Source: DATBGS01 sp036557885
GTDB taxonomy: Bacteria; Chloroflexota; Ktedonobacteria; Ktedonobacterales; DATBGS01
NCBI GenBank assembly: GCA_036557885.1
Contig: DATBGS010000057.1
Coordinates: 1-59,416, forward strand
Direction: 5' to 3'
DNA: 59,416 bases
The notes beneath the pieces were generated by a model that saw only the letters and a list, made by a program, of their open reading frames with translations, searched no databases and had not been told where the DNA came from. Below, one piece after another: positions 32,981-40,386 of the stretch (the stretch's first letter is position 1; each line of letters begins with the position of its first letter). The position numbers and the translations under genes were made by a program.

Positions 32981-33213
32981 GCGTATGACTCTACTTTCGT
33001 ATACAGCAGGTGCTTGAAATTGGACCTGAGAGTTATGGCTAGTTGAGTAGGATATGCTATAATGCTGAAACTTGCTTCGTTTATCTGAGGTGTGTTCCCA
33101 AACATCCTCCCCAGCATAGCACAAGCTGAGGCGATGTTGCTTCAAAGACATTCCTGTCTCGTTCTCAGCAAGCGCTGTGGGCAGGCGAATCTTGCAGAAG
33201 GAAGGAGATTCTT

Positions 33214-33498
33214 TTGGCAGCCATACTTAATGAAGACCCGCGAACAAGTATCAACTGGCGCCAGCACAAAAATGGCTGCCCATTTTATCGAGAGCGCTGG
33301 TTTCCAAATAATAACCTGCTGGCTGGTGAACCGATATATCAGGTGTTTTGTATGAAAGATACCCCACCTGTGACCAGCGATGAGCAGGATAAATGCCTGC
33401 ACAGTCGGCATCAATGCTGGCGGCTTGCTGAAGCTGCTGCCAAAAAGCGCGAAGCTCGCGCAGCCCGCGAGCCAAAAGAACGCGCTGCTGGAGAATAA
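33214..33498 (+). CDS. small cysteine-containing protein (TTG start)
   Basis: Protein of 94 aa with a TTG start at 33214, supported by GAAGGAGA 7 nt upstream. It has four cysteines, Cys22, Cys46, Cys61 and Cys68 (NGCPFYRERW, YQVFCMKDTP, DKCLHSRHQCWR), with nearby His, which could bind a metal. The C-terminal 25 residues are charged and helical (AAAKKREARAAREPKERAAG). I do not recognise the family. It is divergent from the CPBP operon with a 233-bp gap, AT-rich near 33040-33065, that should hold promoters for both. Confidence 0.6.
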   Translation: MAAILNEDPRTSINWRQHKNGCPFYRERWFPNNNLLAGEPIYQVFCMKDTPPVTSDEQDKCLHSRHQCWRLAEAAAKKREARAAREPKERAAGE

Positions 33499-33609
33499 TC
33501 CCCCGTGTAGTTTCCTCTGTTTCCTCGATAGTCTGGCTGATACCCATCCGTCGCATTGATCTGCTTGAGCGTCATGCTCTTCCAGGCAGACCAGGCTGGC
33601 GTTTTGTCT

Positions 33610-33661
33610 GTAGCCCCGGCATCCTAAGACAAGGGCAGGCGGAGGCCGGGGCTACAAGCGG
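33610..33661. repeat. palindromic repeat (GCTACAAGCGG family)
   Basis: GTAGCCCCGGC (33610-33620) and GCCGGGGCTAC (33645-33655) form a perfect 11-bp inverted repeat followed by AAGCGG. The same arm and tail occur at 39741-39806. It lies just past the ndk stop on the minus strand and may end that transcript. Confidence 0.65.
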
Positions 33662-33678
33662 ATTCAGCCGGTTTGATG

Positions 33679-34128
33679 TTATTCGTGGACCCAGTGGTCT
33701 ATGTTGCGCTGATAGGAAACCAGTTCATGCCCGTTGAAGAAGAGGGCGATCTCGCGCTCGGCGGTATCAGGGGCATCGGAGGCGTGGATCATATTGAAGC
33801 CAATCTCCAACGCAAAATCCCCGCGAATGGTGCCTGGGGCGGCTTCAGCGGGATTGGTGGCGCCAACGGTGGAGCGCGTCACAGCAACGGCCTTTGGGCC
33901 TTCCAGCACGGCCACCGCGACTGGCCCGGAAATAATATATTCAACCAGGCCGGGGTAGAAAGATTTGCCCTGATGCACGCTGTAGTGGCGCTCGGCCAGT
34001 TCGCGGGAGATTTGCATAAACTTCATGCCCACGACCTTCAGCCCACGCCGCTCAAATCGGGCAATGACTTCGCCAATCAGCCCACGCTGCACGCCATCAG
34101 GTTTGACAATAATCAACGTACGTTCCAT
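33679..34128 (-). CDS. ndk: nucleoside diphosphate kinase
   Basis: Enzyme of 149 aa that transfers phosphate from ATP to other nucleoside diphosphates. The phospho-accepting His115 is in FNMIHASDAP, with ERTLIIVKPDGVQRG at the N-terminus and TRSTVGATNPAEAAPGTIRG, quoted in part as GATNPAEAAPGTIRG, before it. AGGGAG precedes the ATG. It is the last gene of a minus-strand operon with a roadblock protein 12 bp upstream, a TPR protein and an M16 peptidase. Pairing of ndk with a roadblock protein is of interest because ndk makes GTP and roadblock proteins act on small GTPases; no GTPase gene is in the window. Confidence 0.97.
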   Translation of the reverse strand: MERTLIIVKPDGVQRGLIGEVIARFERRGLKVVGMKFMQISRELAERHYSVHQGKSFYPGLVEYIISGPVAVAVLEGPKAVAVTRSTVGATNPAEAAPGTIRGDFALEIGFNMIHASDAPDTAEREIALFFNGHELVSYQRNIDHWVHE

Positions 34129-34140
34129 AAAGCTCCCTTG

Positions 34141-34485
34141 CTAGGCTCCCACACGCTCAGCAACGCGCTGGCTGGCATGCGACATTTCAAGACGAACGCG
34201 CCCCAGATGGGCCTGGGGCGTGGTATTGACCACTAAAATCAAGTCGCCAACCTCGATCATAAAGAGGGTGCCATGTTTGGCCTCAATCACGGCGCGGCGG
34301 GCTTCTCCTGTGCCGATTTCTTCGGTGTAGCGCGAGACGGCACTGAAACAGGCGGCAGCCATCGCACCCAGGACTTCTGCGTCTTCGCCCTCGACGGTTC
34401 CCGCCACGACCAATCCATCTTTGCCAACGAGGATGGCCCCGGCAACGCCTTCGATTTCGGTGATACGTTGCAAGATTACTTCCAT
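34141..34485 (-). CDS. roadblock/LC7 domain protein
   Basis: Single-domain protein of 114 aa of the roadblock/LC7 fold. Features: ILQRITEIEGVAGAILVGKDGLVVAG, quoted in part as GVAGAILVGKDGLVVAG, then LGAMAAACFSAVSRYTEEI and GTLFMIEVGDLILVVNT. In bacteria such proteins (MglB-like) dimerise and regulate MglA-type Ras-like GTPases in polarity and motility, or serve as scaffolds in systems of unknown role. It lies 78 bp downstream of the large TPR protein and 12 bp upstream of ndk. Without a GTPase gene nearby, the partner is unknown. Confidence 0.92.
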   Translation of the reverse strand: MEVILQRITEIEGVAGAILVGKDGLVVAGTVEGEDAEVLGAMAAACFSAVSRYTEEIGTGEARRAVIEAKHGTLFMIEVGDLILVVNTTPQAHLGRVRLEMSHASQRVAERVGA

Positions 34486-34563
34486 TGATTGCCCCTTTGT
34501 TGCTGGGTGCGCTCCCTGTTTGCGCCCCGAATCACCTGATTTCCAGGAGATGGCTCGCGTGTT

Positions 34564-36741
34564 CTATTGTCCTCGGCTGACCGCTAATCCGCGATTGTAG
34601 GCTTCCAGGGCTTCCATGTAGTTGCCCCGGCGCGTATACGCATCGCCCAACAAGCGATAGACAGCGGCCTGCTCTTGCGTTTCGTTGGTTGAAGCGAGCA
34701 GCCCGGTGATCACCCGATCTACCAGATGGGGTGCGCCGCGAATGACAGCGCGGTAGTGCCCCAGGGCCTCGGAGAGATTGCCGTATACTCGCTGGCGTTC
34801 AGCCAGTTCAAGGCGCCCCGCGTAATCATCTTCGGCAATGGTGAGCGGCTGGTCGAAGATGCTCTCTGAGCCGGAATTGTCTGGTGAGGTGCCAGGCATC
34901 CCTGGGGTTGGCTTGAGTCCAGAGAGGTTGATGGTATGCTCTAATTCCTCCAGGGTGAGCGGACGCAGCGAGACTGAGGAGATGCTGCCTAGCGCGGAGG
35001 GGTCTTCTGGTAATCCCCCGCTTCCGCGCTGGCTGGCCTCTTGCAGATCGCGCTTGCTGACGGCTTTCAGTCGCCCTGATGTGCCTGGGGTCAGGCGCAC
35101 CGCCGGATGCGGCACGGTATCAGACGGCCAGTAGGTGCGCACAAACTCTGGGTCGGGCGCTTCCCACATGGCGGTGCGGCCAGATTCCGCCTCTGTCTTG
35201 GGCTGGAGTAGCGCGGCAAAGGTGGTGGAAACCTCGGTTTCTTCTGGCGCTCCCACCTGCCGGGCGCCTTGCGCCTGAAGCCAGCGCAACCAGCCCGCCT
35301 CGGTGTCTTCTTCGTCGCCCCAGACGCTAGGGCGGCGCAGGCTGCCGGTGGTGCGCTTGGGCGGCGTGCCCCCTTCAGATGGGGTGCCAGGGGAGTCAGG
35401 GCTGGGGTAGACCTGAATGTCGGAAGGCATAGCCGCGAATCTTCCGCTGTCCTCCCAGAGCGAACCCTCGGTAAAATCAGCATCCTCTGAGCTCGCTTCC
35501 TGGACTGCTGCCATCCCTGCGCGTCCTGTATGTGAGGAGGCCAACGGCGCTTCTGCTGCCTGGGTGGTGATGGACTGCTGCGGGGCAGGCGGCTCTTCTG
35601 AGGGGTCAAAACTTTTCAGCAGCGCTTGCATGCGGTCAATCGGCTGCTTGGAGGAAGAGACGGGCGCTGGCGCTGTGACCTTCACACGCGGTGCTGGTGT
35701 TTCCTGCTGGGCAGGGCGTTCGATGAGGGAAGCCAGCATCTGCTCCAGGCTTTCTCCCTCTTGCAGCGCTGGCCCTTGCTCGGCGCTGTCAAGGCTCAAG
35801 AAGGAAAAGGTCAGGTCGCCCGACGCGGAAAACGGGCTGGCTTCGCTGCTGCCTGCTCCCAGCGGCCTGCTGGTATCAAACATGTCTCGCTCAGGATTGG
35901 GGACGGCGATGCCATGTATTGGGTGAGAGATGGTGCTGACGGCCTCGTGTAAGGTGGCGCTTTCCATGACGGGGATGCGCGCGGGCGTGGAAAGAAAGAA
36001 GGTGTGAAAGGCTTCGTCGGCTATCAGCGCGTCGGCTAAAACCTCGCGGGCCATGCGGCCATCCGGGTCCAGGCGGCGGGCCTGCTCAAGGTAGTGGTGG
36101 GCTTCGTCGAGCCGGTTGCCGCGATAGGCCATCTCGCACAGGAGGAGGTGCGCTTTGAGGCAGGAAGGAATGACATCTAGAATGAGCAGGCATTGCTCGC
36201 TGGCGCGGGCGATCTGCCCGTCGCGCCAGAACGCTTCAGCCAGACCCAGCCGGGCGTCAATACGCTCTCCGTCATTCTGTAAAATCTGCTCCCATTCGCG
36301 GATGGCATGCGCCAGCAAATCACCACGCATATAGAGCCGCGCCAGGCCGACACGCGACAGCACAAAGTTGGGCTGATGCGCTTGCGCAGCCAGCCGACGG
36401 AACTCCTGGCGAAGCTGGCGGTTGCCCAGGCTGAGTTCGCAGGCTTGATAGTAACAGTCCAGGGCGGCGTCGAGGTCGTTCTGCTGCTCGTGGATGAGCG
36501 CCCGGTTGCAGTATGCCAGCGTGTTTTCCGGGTCGCTGACGAGGATGCGATCAAACGCCTGATACGCTTCTCTGGTCTTTTGCTCGGATAGATACGCTTC
36601 GCCCAGGACACGCCGCGCTTCAAGCATGTCCGGGTAGTGGGCTAAAATGTGGCGGCAGCGTATCAGCGCGTCCGCGTGGCGGCCCGCGCCAATATCATCT
36701 TCGGCAAGCCGCAGGGCTTCTCGCAGCGTGGTTTCGGCCAT
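34564..36741 (-). CDS. large TPR protein
   Basis: Protein of 725 aa. The N-terminus (about 1-245) holds tandem TPR repeats (ADALIRCRHILAHYPDMLEA, TLAYCNRALIHEQQNDLDAA, DARLGLAEAFWRDGQIARAS). The middle (about 270-600) is long, low-complexity and rich in Pro, Ser, Glu. The C-terminus has two more TPR units (GNLSEALGHYRAVIRGAP, RRGNYMEALEAYNRGLAV). This suggests a scaffold with a flexible linker. The start at 36741 (MAETTLREAL) is chosen over an in-frame GTG at 36798. No signal peptide, so cytoplasmic. Being next to roadblock, it may assemble a complex with it. The gene follows the M16 peptidase by 69 bp. Confidence 0.87.
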   Translation of the reverse strand: MAETTLREALRLAEDDIGAGRHADALIRCRHILAHYPDMLEARRVLGEAYLSEQKTREAYQAFDRILVSDPENTLAYCNRALIHEQQNDLDAALDCYYQACELSLGNRQLRQEFRRLAAQAHQPNFVLSRVGLARLYMRGDLLAHAIREWEQILQNDGERIDARLGLAEAFWRDGQIARASEQCLLILDVIPSCLKAHLLLCEMAYRGNRLDEAHHYLEQARRLDPDGRMAREVLADALIADEAFHTFFLSTPARIPVMESATLHEAVSTISHPIHGIAVPNPERDMFDTSRPLGAGSSEASPFSASGDLTFSFLSLDSAEQGPALQEGESLEQMLASLIERPAQQETPAPRVKVTAPAPVSSSKQPIDRMQALLKSFDPSEEPPAPQQSITTQAAEAPLASSHTGRAGMAAVQEASSEDADFTEGSLWEDSGRFAAMPSDIQVYPSPDSPGTPSEGGTPPKRTTGSLRRPSVWGDEEDTEAGWLRWLQAQGARQVGAPEETEVSTTFAALLQPKTEAESGRTAMWEAPDPEFVRTYWPSDTVPHPAVRLTPGTSGRLKAVSKRDLQEASQRGSGGLPEDPSALGSISSVSLRPLTLEELEHTINLSGLKPTPGMPGTSPDNSGSESIFDQPLTIAEDDYAGRLELAERQRVYGNLSEALGHYRAVIRGAPHLVDRVITGLLASTNETQEQAAVYRLLGDAYTRRGNYMEALEAYNRGLAVSRGQ

Positions 36742-36810
36742 ACGCACCTCCTCCAGATGGGCCAGGGTTCTGCTTCTGTCGCGTGTGTTGTGCTTCACCT
36801 GATCGCGCTG

Positions 36811-38076
36811 CTACAAATGCAGGAGGCGGTCAAAATGTTTGCCATCTTTGAGCGGACCAACCATTGCCAGGCGCAGGTCTTGCTCCTGAAAGAGCCGCCG
36901 CGCCAACTGCTGCGCATCCTCGCTGGTGACGGCATCTACCTGGGCAATGGCCGCGTCAATCTCGGTGATCTGATCGCGCAGAATCTCTTCACTACCCAGG
37001 CTGGAGGCGACCTGATGCGTTTCCTCCAGCCGCAGGACCATCCGGCCCTTGGTATATTCCTTGATGCGGCGCAGCTCTCCCTGTGGGACGGGTTCCTCGC
37101 GCAGGCGAGAAAGCTCAGCGAGAATGGCGCGGATGGTGGCGTCCGTGCGTTCGGGGTCTACCCCTGCATAAATAACTAATGCGCCTGTCTCGTAGTAACT
37201 TTCGACATCGCTGCCCACGTCATAGGCCAGCCCCTGGCGCTCGCGGATTTCCTGAAAGAGGCGCGAACTCATGCCATCGGCCAGCACGCCGTTGAGCAGG
37301 GCCAGTGTGTAGCGGGCGGGGTCGCCATGCGAGACGCCCGGCGTTGCCAGGCAGACGTTGGCCTGCTCGGTGCGCTTGTGCTCCAGCCGCACGCGGGGCA
37401 CACCTCCTGGCGGCAGGCAGGGCACCCAGCGCGGCACTTCGCCGGGCTGCCAGTCGCCCAGGCGCTTTGCCACCTCGTCTACGACCTGCTGATGGCTGAC
37501 TTTTCCGGCCACGCTGACGACCAGATTGTTAGGGAGATAGTGCGCAGCGAGATAGGCGCGCATCTGGTCGCGGGTGATGCTCTCGACGGTTTCTTTGGTG
37601 CCCGCTTCGTCGCGGCCCAGCGGCAGATTGGGCCAGACGGTTTCGTCAATGAGCACCTGCACCCATTCCTGCGGGCTGTCTTTGTACATGTTGAGTTCTT
37701 CGATGATGACGCGCCGCTCTTTCTCAAGCTCCTGCGGGTCAAAGAGCGGGTGGCGCACCATATCTATCAGGACATCCAGGGCGTCGGCAAAATGGTCGCT
37801 GCTGACCTTGGCGGTGTAGCCGGTGATCTCTTTGCCGGTGCCGCCGTTGAAGACGCCGCCAATGCCTTCGATGGCCTCCGAGATGGCCTGGGCAGTGCGA
37901 TAGTGTTCGCTGCCCTTAAAGAGCATGTGCTCAATAAAATGCGACATACCCGCTTCTTGCGGGGATTCGTAACGGGAGCCAACACCAAAGAAGAGGGCGG
38001 TGCTGACGGAGCGAACATGGGGCATCTGGGCGGTGATGATGCGCGCCCCATTGGGGAGCGTGGTCTTTTCGTGCAT
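36811..38076 (-). CDS. M16-family zinc metallopeptidase
   Basis: Insulinase-type peptidase of 421 aa. The inverted zinc motif HFIEH is at 46-50 with the following MLFKGSEH, and the distal Glu lies in VIIEELNMYKDSP. The C-terminal M16 domain includes RLFQEIRERQGLAYDVGS, the family substrate-binding block. One chain with both domains and an intact active site resembles mitochondrial processing peptidase beta and B. subtilis YmxG/MlpA. The start at 38076 (MHEKTTLPNG) has AAAGG about 10 nt upstream; longer frames add unlike residues. It is the first gene of the operon with TPR, roadblock and ndk. Confidence 0.93.
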   Translation of the reverse strand: MHEKTTLPNGARIITAQMPHVRSVSTALFFGVGSRYESPQEAGMSHFIEHMLFKGSEHYRTAQAISEAIEGIGGVFNGGTGKEITGYTAKVSSDHFADALDVLIDMVRHPLFDPQELEKERRVIIEELNMYKDSPQEWVQVLIDETVWPNLPLGRDEAGTKETVESITRDQMRAYLAAHYLPNNLVVSVAGKVSHQQVVDEVAKRLGDWQPGEVPRWVPCLPPGGVPRVRLEHKRTEQANVCLATPGVSHGDPARYTLALLNGVLADGMSSRLFQEIRERQGLAYDVGSDVESYYETGALVIYAGVDPERTDATIRAILAELSRLREEPVPQGELRRIKEYTKGRMVLRLEETHQVASSLGSEEILRDQITEIDAAIAQVDAVTSEDAQQLARRLFQEQDLRLAMVGPLKDGKHFDRLLHL

Positions 38077-38316
38077 GCGGTAGGAGCCTTTGCTGGTTTG
38101 AGAAAAATATAGGCGCATTATACCATGTCTTGTCAGGCGCTCAAAAATGATCACCCAATTGGCCTGGAAGCCTGGTCCCCTGCTCGCCATGCTGCCTGAG
38201 CCTCTGGCGTCCCTGCCGGTATGGGCTGCAATAGCAAACGCCAGACGGATATGCTATGATGGGACGACCAAAAAGACAAACACCTGTTCTATATACTTCT
38301 GGTGGATGGATGCGCG

Positions 38317-39687
38317 ATGAATAAGGCCTGTGTGGTGATCAGCGACCTGCATGTGGGCAATGGTACGCGAGGCGGGGACCACTTCTTTGAACCGCAGCAA
38401 GACGCCCTGGAAGGGCTGCTGGCGGCGTTGGGGCCGGATGGTCCGCTGGGCGGCGCCGAACCGCTAGAACTGGTGCTCAACGGCGATAGCTTCGACTTTT
38501 TGCTGCTGCTGCGCGAGCCTGATCGTGTCCGCACCGATGCAGCCTATGGCGTCGCCAAAGTTGAGCGCGTGATTGCCGCGCATCCCCGCTTTTTCGCGGC
38601 GCTGCGGCGTTTCCTGGCCGCGCCAGAGCGCCAGATTACCTTTACGATTGGCAACCACGATATAGAACTGTGTTATGCCGACGTGCGCGACAGGGTGCGC
38701 CAGGCCATCGGTGCGGCAGTGGGGCAGGTGCGCTTTTGTCTCAGCCAGGCGTATGAGCCACGCGCTGGCGTCACCATCGAGCATGGCTGCCAGTATGACC
38801 CCTGGAACAGCGTTGGCGAATTGTGGGATGGCGCCTGGCCGGTGCTGGGCTTGCTGGATGATGGGCGCGAGCACATGGCTGCCTCGCCAGGCGCGTTGCC
38901 GCTGCCCTGGGGCACGCGCTACTATTACCACGCCTTCTGGACAGCCCGCCAGCGCTATCGCTACGTTGCGGAGTTTATCCCGCTGCCCAGCGGATTGTCC
39001 ACGTTGGCCCTGCTCTGCCTGATTGCGCCAGAAGTGGTGATCGAGGGCTTGCCGCGCACCGCAGATTTGCTCGCGCAGCCAGCGCCCATTCCCGCTGCTG
39101 AGGAGATACCAGGGCAGGGCAACGATGCCGCCGCCCTGTTTGCTGTGTCCGCGCCCACGCTGATTGCGCTGCAACGCGAGGTGGCCGCGCAGTTTGGCAC
39201 GCCGCTCAGCGCCAGGGCCGAGGCGCGCATTCAACAGGGGCAGAAGGCGCTGTATGAGGCGCTGGATGCCCCGTCGCCGCTGGACGCGCTGGCAGTCATC
39301 TTTCCAGCAACCTCGGACCGCAGCACTAATCTAATTGAGCAGGATTCCCGTTCGCGGGGTATGCTCCTGCGCGATGAGAGGTTGCGTTGCGCCCTCACCG
39401 GCCACACGCATCTGGAGGGGACGTTGCGCCTGCCCGGTGGCAAGCTGCTGGTGGACACAGGCACCTGGATGCCTCGCCTCTATCTGCCGGGCGAGAGCGA
39501 ACGCACGCCAGAGGTGATGCGCTGGCTGGCTGAGCCGGACGCGGCGCCTTCGCCCTTGCGCGATGCCACGCGCTTCCCTTTCGCGCTGTTACAGATGCGC
39601 GACGATGAGCCAGCGACGGTGCAGCTTTGCGAATGGGTTGGCGGGCGCTCTGGGCGCTCTCAGGTTTTGCCGCTGGCCGGCGGTTGA
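38317..39687 (+). CDS. calcineurin-like metallophosphoesterase
   Basis: Phosphoesterase of 456 aa. Metal-binding motifs in order: SDLHVGNG (about 9-16), LNGDSFDF, GNHDIEL and, near the C-terminus, TGHTHLEG. A variable region with hydrophobic stretches (LSTLALLCLIAPEVVIEG) and a helical insertion (about 230-330) separates the third and last motifs, so the chain is longer than most relatives. The ATG at 38317 (MNKACVV) is preferred over a GTG 15 bp upstream. Substrate unknown; UDP-diacylglucosamine, nucleotides or phosphoproteins are family options. The gene stands alone, divergent from the M16 operon and followed by a palindromic repeat. Confidence 0.87.
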   Translation: MNKACVVISDLHVGNGTRGGDHFFEPQQDALEGLLAALGPDGPLGGAEPLELVLNGDSFDFLLLLREPDRVRTDAAYGVAKVERVIAAHPRFFAALRRFLAAPERQITFTIGNHDIELCYADVRDRVRQAIGAAVGQVRFCLSQAYEPRAGVTIEHGCQYDPWNSVGELWDGAWPVLGLLDDGREHMAASPGALPLPWGTRYYYHAFWTARQRYRYVAEFIPLPSGLSTLALLCLIAPEVVIEGLPRTADLLAQPAPIPAAEEIPGQGNDAAALFAVSAPTLIALQREVAAQFGTPLSARAEARIQQGQKALYEALDAPSPLDALAVIFPATSDRSTNLIEQDSRSRGMLLRDERLRCALTGHTHLEGTLRLPGGKLLVDTGTWMPRLYLPGESERTPEVMRWLAEPDAAPSPLRDATRFPFALLQMRDDEPATVQLCEWVGGRSGRSQVLPLAGG

Positions 39688-39740
39688 AACCTGTAGCACC
39701 AGCGGGGCGCCGGCCTGCCCCTGCTTTGAGGGGTGAACAG

Positions 39741-39806
39741 CCCGGCAGGGACGCCGGGGCTACAAGCGGACCCACTCTTGCTCGTAGCCCCGGCGTCCCT
39801 GCCGGG
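39741..39806. repeat. perfect 23-bp inverted repeat (REP-like)
   Basis: Positions 39741-39763 and 39784-39806 are perfect 23-bp inverted copies (left arm begins CCCGGCAGGGACG, ends GGGGCTAC) with a 20-nt loop starting AAGCGG. Its inner arm and AAGCGG match the repeat at 33610-33661. The preceding 39690-39740 has further GC palindromic sequence. It lies between the metallophosphoesterase and GNAT genes and may terminate the former. Confidence 0.85.
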
Positions 39807-39870
39807 GAACGTCGCTTGACCTTACCGGAACCTGGCCCTTGTGACAGAATAAACTATGTGGAGGAGCAGC

Positions 39871-40374
39871 ATGGCTCAGAACCAGGCGCAGCAAGACCCC
39901 ATCCATATTCTCCAGGCAACCCTGGCTGACCTCGATGCCCTCCTCCCGCTGTTTCTTGGCTATCGGCTGTTTTACAAGCATCAGCCAGAAGAAGCGCGAG
40001 CGCGTGAGTACCTGCGTGAGCGCATCGAGCGCCAGGAGTCCGTGATCTTCCTGGCCTGGCAGCCGCGCCCCTGCTTTGAGGGGCAAGCTGGCCCAACGAC
40101 GCAGGCGGTTGGTTTTACCCAATTGTTTCCCTTGTTCTCCTCCGATGCAATGAAGCGTTTCTGGCTGTTGAATGATCTGTTTGTAGCGCCAGAAGCGCGG
40201 CACAAGGGCGTGGGCAAGCTGCTGCTTGAGCGGGCGCGGAGCTTTGCGGAAGGCACCCAGGCGGCGGGGCTGATGCTTCAGACGGCGATAGACAACTTCC
40301 CCGCGCAGGCGCTCTATGAGTCGCTTGGATGGAAGCGGGACGAGCACTTTTACGTCTATGAGTTGTGGCTATAA
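39871..40374 (+). CDS. GNAT-family N-acetyltransferase
   Basis: Acetyltransferase of 167 aa. The acetyl-CoA loop is visible in LNDLFVAPEARHKGVGKLLL (motif A, RxxGxG as RHKGVG), followed by AIDNFPAQALYESLGWKRDE, the motif B end. The acceptor substrate is unknown; the sequence resembles small polyamine or diamine acetyltransferase-like GNATs only in general. The ATG at 39871 has GGAGG 7 nt upstream; an in-frame ATG at 39856 precedes the site and is rejected. It is 12 bp before polA and probably co-transcribed with it. Confidence 0.9.
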   Translation: MAQNQAQQDPIHILQATLADLDALLPLFLGYRLFYKHQPEEARAREYLRERIERQESVIFLAWQPRPCFEGQAGPTTQAVGFTQLFPLFSSDAMKRFWLLNDLFVAPEARHKGVGKLLLERARSFAEGTQAAGLMLQTAIDNFPAQALYESLGWKRDEHFYVYELWL

Positions 40375-40386
40375 AGAGGTTTCCCC

